Assembly (NCBI GenBank): GCA_040954595.2
Contig: CM082596.2
Coordinates: forward strand, 4,526,001 to 4,590,000
From: Balanoglossus misakiensis
Taxonomy: Eukaryota > Hemichordata
DNA: 64,000 bases
Reading direction: 5' to 3'
Within the stretch, counting starts at the first letter, position 1. Each line of letters starts with the position of its first letter. This document shows positions 36,713 through 64,000 of the stretch, piece after piece. The notes beneath the pieces are model-generated. The model worked only from the letters and a program-made list of their open reading frames with translations, was not told where the DNA came from and did not search any database. Position numbers and translations under genes: made by a program.

Positions 36713-39412
36713 TAATTTCGATCCATGCAAAACTATTATTATTACATGCATTTCATTATTTATTTAATTAAATCGGGCTTTAAATGTACATGACATAGAA
36801 CGGGTAAAAATATACACTTATACTAATACAACAGCAGACAGCAAAAAAATACAATTGGCAGAATTACTAACAAATTACAAGCGTCAAATGCATCTCTCCG
36901 ATTAAAAAAACAACGACACTTGGAATTTAATCTTGCATTCTCAGGATAAATCTAGCTTTTGTAAAAAAAAAAAACCGATGGAGGGGACGAAGTGTCTATG
37001 CTTTGAACAAAAGGATGAAATACACTATTTTCTACGGATTGACGTCAAAATTTCAATGTTTGAATTTACAATTCCCTTGAACCTGTATTCCCATTATTTC
37101 AATACTGTGATACGCTTATTTCAACATACTCGGGATGAATAACAGTATAAAAAACAATATTCAAATGAAAAACATCCAGTCAAAATAGAGCGAAAATACA
37201 TACATGTGATTTACGCCACTTTAAGGACTACTTTCACCAAAGTAGAAAAGCGTTTTTGTCAGGTGGAAATTTTGGCGGCCGGGGGTTTAAACACCCTTAT
37301 CTGCTCAATGAACGGTTGTTTTGATCCGATACAGTCTTTCTACGACATGTTAATTAAGTAGATTGCACAAACATTTCTGTTGCTAGCTTCAGCGCACTAA
37401 GATCTGCTCAGGGAACGGTTCCCACAATTCAACACACGCCCTCTACGACACAAAGCAGAAACTGCTTTCCCTTTTGCCTCTTCAATAATTTTGATCTAGA
37501 CCTTGCAAGCCTAAACTCCAACTTTCTCTTGCTTCCTTCAATGAAAATGGTGATAAAATTTGTACTCACTTTGCTTTTTGCCAAGCCAGATCTTGTAGCT
37601 TGAGAATATTCCCAGTGTATTCTTTTCAATCCACAATGATGAATACCGGATTTGGTAAAGATTTTACACTTTTTACTAGTCTTGTTGTAGTCTTTCACTT
37701 AAAGTTTACTAACGACCAAAATTTTACATGTATTACCGGAATATATCAGAGTATGTGATCTATAATCCATGCATTTGACATGAAAATGGTGAAGGTGACC
37801 AAAATTCACAAAGTCAAGAATTGGTCATTTTTTGAGCATGTATGAGCTATAACCCATGAATATGACATGAAAATGCTGAAGGTGACCAAAATTCACAAAG
37901 CCAAGAATTGGTCATTATTTGAGCATGTATGAGCTATAATCCATGAATATGACAAGAAAATGCTGAAGGTGACCAAAATTCACAAAGTCAAAAATAATTA
38001 TTTCAGAAAAGTTTTGAAAATTAATTTTATTTGAGTTAAAGACAAATTATTTTCAAATATAGAAGCCTATAGTACGCACTACATGTGAGATGGTTCTGAT
38101 GAGTGTAAACCATTTTGATAAAATTCTGAATGACTACAGATTCTGAAGTATATAGACTTTTTCAAAGAAGTCAACATGCATTACAAAGCCACATGTCTCA
38201 CAAGGTTTTACAAAATAATTCTGAATAAAATATCTTCGAGCCAAACATCCTACATTTTAAAACTTTCTTTAAAAATAAACTCCATTGTCAATAACACAGA
38301 CAAGTTCCTAGCAGGGTCCATATGCCCATAGTCACAAAAAGTACACGATTTTTCAGGTTGAACAATGATTACCGTACAGAGATTAAAATGAAAGTTATTG
38401 GACAGATTTGTGCACTAAATGCGATTTTGCTCTTGACATATCTAACGTCATGAACTATTTTCATGATAGTCAACATCTGAGAGTGTATGAACCCTGTTGA
38501 AAGCAAGTACAGAAGATAATTCTTTTAAATGACCTGTATGAGTCAATAAAAAACTATCACATACACAATAGTTTTGCTTGTGTATAAGTGGTGGTGTGCT
38601 AATTTTCTGGGGACAGCCTCTCTCTCTCTCACCCTGACCCTCACATACACATTGGATGCAAACAAACTTCCTGCTATGTCGTAAGACATCAACTGGGATT
38701 GTGATTTGGTGTTGCCTAATTCTACAGTTTCACTAAGATTTCAAAGGACTAGCCAATGATGTGCCTCTTACATTAAAAACATGATTAAAAATACTGGCGC
38801 ATCAGTGATTTAAAGAATGGCAGAAAAATAGTGTTTCTTCTTTTAATTTAACAAAGTACCAGCCTTGAAAGACTTCTCTCGTAGCCGTTGTCTCGGTCGC
38901 CATGGTAGCATAACTGGGTGCACATTTACAACCAGACCACGGCAAGTTCCAGTTCATGTTCGTCGAGAAGTCTTCCTCTTATTAACAAAGATTCCTGTAA
39001 AACAAAACATCAAAAAACCCACATTATGATTTTCAAGATTTGAAGGGAAAGTAATGACCCCCATTTTCATGTTGCCTAGCAACTATCACTTGGCGCTCTA
39101 CTCTCTGAAGGATGTTGAGACAATCTTCATGATTCAGTCAACTTTAGGTGAAAATTGGCTGTGGTGAAACTATGTAATTACGAGAAAAGGGAATTGTAAA
39201 TTTGATCAAATTGGTCCCCCATTTCCCTATATACAAGATGCAGCCATGCCAATAGAAATGTCAAGAGGGATCAAACTAAAGTCCCTGTAAACAACAATTT
39301 TGCCTTAGATCACACTGTATTATGTTGCACTGCATGCATTCAGCCCACACTGATCAAAGAACTTGACGTATTGTTAATCTCGAACTTCCAACATCAACAG
39401 TCTAATTTCACA
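36713..39412. other. Intergenic region between the giant element and the PARP 3' end
   Basis: No protein-coding exon was recognised. It holds the short inverted-orientation satellite array at 37757-38010 and a small inverted repeat near 38870-38975 (aagacttctc and gagaagtctt). The rest is AT-rich and appears unremarkable. Confidence 0.5.
37757..38010 (-). repeat. Short diverged tandem array of the same satellite family, opposite strand
   Basis: Nearly three units repeat at exactly 87 bp (starts at 37757, 37844 and 37931). On the plus strand they read gagctataacccatg, then gaccaaaattcacaaagtca and attggtcat. This matches the reverse complement of the big array's unit (gagctataacccatgg, then accaaattttgaaaa, gaagtcgaaaaattg). 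The copy lies about 1 kb outside the right TIR. Confidence 0.75.
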
Positions 39413-39418
39413 TTTATT
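39413..39418 (-). terminator. Candidate polyadenylation signal of the PARP gene
   Basis: TTTATT on the plus strand gives AATAAA on the minus strand, about 170 nt downstream of the PARP stop codon. The hexamer is common in AT-rich sequence, so the call rests on position only. Confidence 0.35.
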
Positions 39419-39587
39419 TTCATGACAGCACTGTTCAGTTCGTGTGCACAGACACAGACTCTCTCAGAAACCCTGAAATCCCCAAATCTGACAATGCCTC
39501 ACGTTCGAAAACTGTCCCAAGTTCAACGCACAGGAGTGTCCAGCGATACAAACTTGCACACTTGCACTTACCAATTCGAAGCAATGA

Positions 39588-58780
<19,193 letters not shown>

Positions 58781-61538
58781 TCTGAAAATCTGCAAGACGA
58801 AACAAATTTCTTCGTGAAGTACGCAATCGGCAAAAAAATCGAGATAAAAACGTCATACGGTGATTACACACAAACCCACGCCAAGTCAACTGATGCTCTC
58901 TGAAAGAAGATTACACTTCATTTGGCAAATTTATCGGCTGATGGGTTTGTTGACCTCAATTTATATCTGAATTCCGTTCAACCAATTTCTCTTGCATTTC
59001 GGTGGGCATTTTGTGAAGAGGGGTACGTACCTCTTCTGATGTCTGACCAAACCACATCATTTACGTCTATACACAATTGGGAAAATATCAAACAGTTATG
59101 AATGAACAAATCTTTATTCAACCAGATATAAATTAATAAAATAAACTTTAACAGCAAAAAAAAGACAGATATATCTGGTTTGGATCGTGGAAATAGTGCC
59201 AATGCACACACAAATAAACCACACCATCAATTCTTATCTCAATGGTTGTTTAACACTAAGCATCTTTTTTTCTGAATCACACTGTTCAAAGGGGGATTTT
59301 GCCTCTTTGAATTTCTCTAATTTTCATTCATTTGTAATGCTTAACAAAACATGCAATACGAAAATGTAATATATCTCCATTGTGTCGTGGTTACCAAGGT
59401 AACTGCTGTTAAACATAAAATATTAACAATGGGTGCTGGAAAAGTGTGTGCAGACACAATGACTCTCACGTAACAATAACATTCGACAAGATGACCAGTG
59501 CAAGGAGTAACTAACTGCCTATAAATGCATTCAGAGAGTATTTCAACGAGTTATCTGATAATTTAATGCATTTATCTGATAATTTGATGCAGCCAAGTCG
59601 TCACCATCACTTTGCTTATCTCAGCGTGACCGTTTTTATTCAAACCATGATGGCTCCTAAACGACAACCTGGCGGCCATAATGCGATTCTAACATCAGCT
59701 GTTGATAGACAACAGAGCGACAAACATACAAGGGAACACCGAAAGCTCGTTATCACTGCAATGAGCACGAATCAAGCCACGGCCCTCCATCGATCTCTCA
59801 CTCCTCATTTTTTTACCGAACACGAATTCTCCATTTTTCTGTTTCTGGATTTCCGGTACACACATGTAGTACAGTGCATCCAGATGTGAACATTTTCAGT
59901 TCTCTGTGGAGATGCTCTTAACTGCCATTGTCGACTATAATGCTTTAAATAGAGATTACCCTCGACACTTTTATTTAGTCCGAAGTCTGTGGAGGGGATT
60001 AGGGTCCAGCTCTCCACATATTAAAGGATCAAATACTGGGCTTCTTGACATACTCCAGGGAGGACAAAACATTTGCAGTTGATATACACATTTAGAAATC
60101 AACTTTGGGATGACCAGTCAGTCTGGTATATTGTTTATATATTATTTGCTATAATAACGAAAATAACCTGTTTTACAGTAGTTACGACAACACATACAAG
60201 GATTTGGTGTCTCCAGACAGGATACTGCATCGTAAAATTTACCCCGCGCTTCTAAAGACAAACCCAGACAAAAGTCAAAATCACACAAAAATCTACTATT
60301 CTTACTGAAAATAAACAAACGTTTTTAACATGCCTGTGTGATTCACAAACTGCGTCTCCTCAACAGAATTCTCAGAATTACGCGTTTACTGTTTAAACGA
60401 GCGACAATGACCAAGGGAGGACGCTTAGATCTCTAAATCACAGCAATGTATGTCGGGTCAGGTCACAATGGAGGGTCTGTGGAAACAAGGTCACATTCCA
60501 ATACCAGGGCTACGCACACATGGTCTGTCCTCATTCACCATGATGTTTTACTACACGACACAAAACCTCAGCAAGCACAAGTCAACTGTAAGTGTTCCCC
60601 AGTACCGGGGGAAAATACTGAATACATGTATCTCAAAACAGACAAAAGACCCCCAAGGGAACATAATATTTGTGGTATCAATATGTCCACATACATGAAC
60701 ATGTACCAGTAATGTAGAAACAAAATCTCTCAGCATAATCGCCTCATGATCTGTCATTCAACATTGAAAGGTCATTATTTACGCTTTACTGATTGCATAT
60801 ATTCTCTCTACTAGTGTTTGTTGCACAGGACATTTCACACATAAAATAATTCTAAATCCTTGCCTCGGAAAGCTTACAATTTGATTAGGTTCAAGGTAGG
60901 GATACCTACCACTGAATTAGCTTCATGCGAGTGGTGACTATTCCCAGAAAACAACCCGGAAATTTCATATCACAGTAATATGTATGCTGCGATGTGATTG
61001 GCTAACGTAAGCCATGTTTTTACAATGTTGATATCAGTAATCCGTCATTATAGGATAATGGCTGAACTAGCCGTTTTAATGACCGGCTATTTGGGATTTC
61101 AAAATTACAGTTATTTCACAGTGCAAATGACACTGTTTCAATATCGTCCAATACAAGAAACAGGTCATGTGTATTTCTATGCATGTCGAGAGGTCAACTC
61201 TCCGACTATATTAAATAGTAAATGAATAGAGAGAGAGAATAAAGAAAACACCAATCTTGGAAATTAGCCTTCAAAGTCAACGTGACAATTTCACAAAACC
61301 ATTAACAGAAAGCGATGAATGCACAGACTAACAATGCCATTATGATGTTCAAATCCGTTTAGAGCAAGACGCGCGGACCTAACCAGCTTTGTTAGACGCA
61401 ACTTCAAAGGGACTTTGCCCCCCAGCCCTTATACAGCTAAATCTGTCAATGAATAGAATTTGACTATTTCACCCATCATGCTGTGGTCTAATCCTATTGT
61501 TGTGAAGAAAAGGGTTGGACCAGTATACAGGAAAATGG

Positions 61539-61564
61539 GGGGGGAGGGGGGGGGGGGGGGGGGG
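61539..61564. repeat. G-rich homopolymer run
   Basis: A run of G broken by one A could fold as a G-quadruplex on the plus strand. Its length is likely to be unreliable in the assembly. Confidence 0.8.
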
Positions 61565-63188
61565 TTGAAGAGGTTTAAGTCTCTTGGAACCCCAAAGGAG
61601 GGCTATGCTCACAATGGAACAGTGATTATGAATCCACTGGTCAGTGTGTGACGTTTGGAAACCTATCAAAAAATAATTACAAAAAAAAAAATTATGTGCA
61701 ATCTTCCTCAGACTAAAGCAGAAACTGCTTCAAAAATAATTTTAACTGTAAAATCTCCTGGCGAACATTTCGGATTCCAGGATTGAATGTTGGGTGTGAG
61801 GGGTATCATCACTAGATAGAACAGCCACACCGATCTCAGTGATTTCTGCCCTCATGTTATACTTTCATATTCCATTAATAAATCTCACATTTGATACACA
61901 TTAAACAGAAACTACACATGTAGGCAGAGATCACTGTCCCCACACTTTTTTTTTTTAAATTTGCAGGGATAATACGTCACCCAGTGTCACTAAAGATCCT
62001 TGCCCTACAAACCCACGCCATTACGAACGTAAAATTTAAGTGTGTGTTAGCGAATAAACGTCCGATGGCCTGAATACTTCAGCAAGCAACTTTCAGTGTT
62101 GCGTAACACAGCAAAGCGAACTCAACTCTCAACGTATATTAGGGTTATGATAATGAAAATACTACTATAGTGCAGTTTTTGGAGTAGACCAAAAATTTTC
62201 ACTATATGTAAATACTCATGTGGTATGTCTATGAACAGGAAATCAGCTGAGCTGTAACAACTGGTCATTCATTAAACATATTTTAACATAAATAATCAAT
62301 CAAAAGAAAATTAAAATATCAAAACAGTGGATGCTTTTGTCCCTTTAAGGTATTGGGCAAGTAAACGCTTATGTTCAGTGGTGTGATCATATTTTACCCG
62401 TGGCCACTGTGATACTATATGTTTATGCAAGAAGGCATTTCTCCAGGAACAAAATAAATTATTGGGTTATAGAACATCAACAAACAAGAACAAACATTTC
62501 CTGTAAACACTATTAACTATATGCATTTATTTACTTTTTTGTCTCTTTTAAACACACTAGTAATAGTATAACATCAAAATCAGTAGGCAGATTATTATTA
62601 TTACAATATTAAACAATTGGAACAAATTTATCTGGGTTAATTTATATATGCAAATTAAATCGCAATATTGCATTTTCTTTTCACAATTTTATTTGTCCCT
62701 TTGGTTGCTAATCCGTGAAAATTCGTGTTTATCAGGGGCATATTAACTGGTTTTTAAAAATAGAGCATGCATCACCCAGCTTCTGCATGGTAACAAGATG
62801 GCCGCCTTGATACGAAATTGAAAGAAGAGAACGACGTGAAACGTACACAATGGACATGCATACAACATCATTAACATTTCAGAGCGGTTTGTTTCCACAT
62901 CATTTGATATGCAAAGGACTCCAGGACAAGGGGACCTGCGAACGCATACCACAGTGGCGTTTTGGTAATTTTAGAGTCTTTCTTGGAAACAATGGGGGGG
63001 GGGGGGGCAAAACACAACCGTGCAACCTACTTTTCTCGCGGCTGATACAATATATGATCAAGACACTGCGCATTCCTAATATTTATGTCGTGACAATGGG
63101 AACGGCGTGTTCACGTGGTGGGCATCGCTCTGCTATCTGATATGTGATACTTGTGGACACAACTAGCCTACCTGTAGTACATTAAACT

Positions 63189-63212
63189 CCCCCCCCCCCC
63201 CCCCCCCCCCCC
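63189..63212. repeat. C homopolymer run
   Basis: About 24 consecutive C (G on the minus strand) lie roughly 25 bp downstream of the candidate first-exon splice donor of the PARP gene. Confidence 0.9.
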
Positions 63213-63236
63213 TACCTGTAACTCCAAAATGCTTAC

Positions 63237-63332
63237 CGGAATGTAGGGCATCAACAGCCTGGTCCCCGGCGGTAACTGACCATGCTTTGGCTGTCGTTTG
63301 CGCTGTTGACCCCGTTTTGGTCGCCCGCTCAT
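63237..63332 (-). CDS. Candidate first coding exon of the PARP gene
   Basis: The ATG at 63332 opens 32 codons, very basic at first (MSGRPKRGQQRKRQPKHGQ), ending LLMPYIP in phase 0 at a good donor (CCG-GTAAGC). Joined to the acceptor at 58790 it reads on in frame (IP-IFR-MSSSDLV), giving a protein of about 2598 residues. It would also join in frame straight to exon 2. GRPKRG resembles another AT-hook core. An in-frame ATG at 63431 would extend it by 33 residues. No transcript evidence is available, so it could be 5' UTR or unrelated. Confidence 0.45.
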
Positions 63333-63469
63333 AACAGCTACGCTCGGCGATCTCCCGTCAAACTTGAAAAATATCGGCCAAAATTTCAACTTGTCCCAAA
63401 CACACTTGTGCGCCTCAGCTAAACTAAACACATTGAAGGCTGACCTTGCCTGACCCCACGCCTATTCAC

Positions 63470-63575
63470 CGACCAATCATAATCCCCGAAATTTGAGGCA
63501 TGTCACTACATGTAACAGCGCGCTCTGTCTGGCTTTTACATATGCAAATTTTATATTGAGTATATAAAATTCGCC
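63470..63575. promoter_or_regulatory. Candidate core promoter region
   Basis: TATAAAA lies on the minus strand at 63555-63549 and tatataaaa on the plus strand at 63561-63569. An octamer (atgcaaat) is at 63542-63549 and ccaatca at about 63473. The minus-strand TATA lies about 120-220 bp before the candidate PARP start codons. The call rests on motif grouping only. Confidence 0.3.
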
Positions 63576-64000
63576 CAAACAAATCAATTCACATCGTTTA
63601 TTTATTCCTGTTTGTTTTGAACTTCGCCGATCAAGCGTCGAGATTTACAGGGCGTTCGGCATCTGGGCTGCATGCTGCGCGGCGTTGGAAGCGCGGGCGT
63701 GTGATCGATGACTTTGGCCAGACTTCGAGGTCACGATTTCCAAAAAAGCCGGTGTCTGTGTACATATACCTGGCAGACGCCCTTGTGTTTACATCAACAA
63801 CGAAACCGCAATGCTAAACTTACAATCGACAATTTAACAGTGCAAGGCAGCAACTATCGGGGCGATCAGTCCGATTGTGAATAGTTCTTGCTGGACATAT
63901 CTCGTTGTGCAAGACAGTCCAGGGATAGCACTGTGTGGGGGAAATCTGATCATCAGTAGTGTAATTTCCGCCAGTCGACTCGACACTGTTCGCTCTTATG
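63576..64000. other. Unassigned sequence at the window end
   Basis: This is somewhat CpG-richer than the rest. A plus-strand open frame of 66 codons (63617-63817) has no recognisable domain. It may be the flank of a divergent transcript or nothing. Confidence 0.3.

Larger units (their letters stand above)
58790..63236 (-). other. Probable first intron (or 5' flank) of the PARP gene
   Basis: No coding exon was recognised. It contains a long G run (about 61539-61564) and a shorter one (about 62993-63007), with AT-rich sequence between. If the exon at 63237-63332 is real, this is the gene's longest intron; otherwise it holds the promoter. Confidence 0.45.

Noticed and set aside
62790-62830. Small coding start at a strong-looking aagATGGCCGCC context
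   Set aside because: The frame stops after seven codons and no donor follows; the motif also matches a YY1-like site.
63617-63817. Small plus-strand protein near the window end
   Set aside because: It has no recognisable domain, splice context or family resemblance and is compatible with chance.

Overview
The window is eukaryotic, from an intron-rich metazoan genome. Genes are split by GT-AG introns and the domains are animal ones. The content fits a marine invertebrate; an amphioxus-like animal would be plausible, but species cannot be fixed from the sequence. It has three parts: the 5' exon of an EHD-family ATPase gene (minus strand, 1.66-2.59 kb), a giant repeat-filled mobile element (3.2-36.7 kb), and a very large multi-exon PARP gene (minus strand, 39.6-58.8 kb, probably reaching 63.3 kb).

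The central 33.5 kb (3206-36712) has the layout of one composite element. It has about 300-bp terminal inverted repeats (TIRs), each starting with its own imperfect hairpin and each carrying a tRNA-like (Pol III A/B box) segment. Inside the TIRs are two 50-bp direct repeats. Between these lies one head-to-tail array of an 87-bp unit, about 370 copies, interrupted by a 100-N assembly gap. Divergent units sit at both edges and near-identical units fill the interior. A short, diverged tandem array of the same family, with the same 87-bp period but on the opposite strand, lies outside the element at 37.76-38.0 kb. Because 87 is 29 codons, the array produces enormous open frames; none is credible as a gene.

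The right half encodes one protein that I could assemble as 48 phase-consistent coding exons (7692 nt, 2563 residues plus stop). From the N terminus it has: a basic region, an unassigned beta-rich module (BAH/Tudor-like at best), an acidic run, three AT-hook motifs, a long ankyrin-repeat region, a charged heptad-like repeat, a WGR domain, the PARP helical regulatory domain and a PARP catalytic domain with an intact H-Y-E triad. The order ankyrin-WGR-regulatory-catalytic resembles nematode PME-5/TANK-1 rather than vertebrate tankyrase, which lacks WGR. No PARP1 zinc fingers or BRCT were found. A candidate upstream first exon at 63.2-63.3 kb joins in frame. Introns hold palindromic elements flanked by TTAA (two complete, one partial), a long TG repeat directly at a 5' splice site, and diverged dispersed repeats.

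The two genes are not obviously connected in function. Both are on the minus strand, and the giant element fills the interval between them, ending about 0.6 kb upstream of the EHD start codon and about 2.9 kb downstream of the PARP stop codon.
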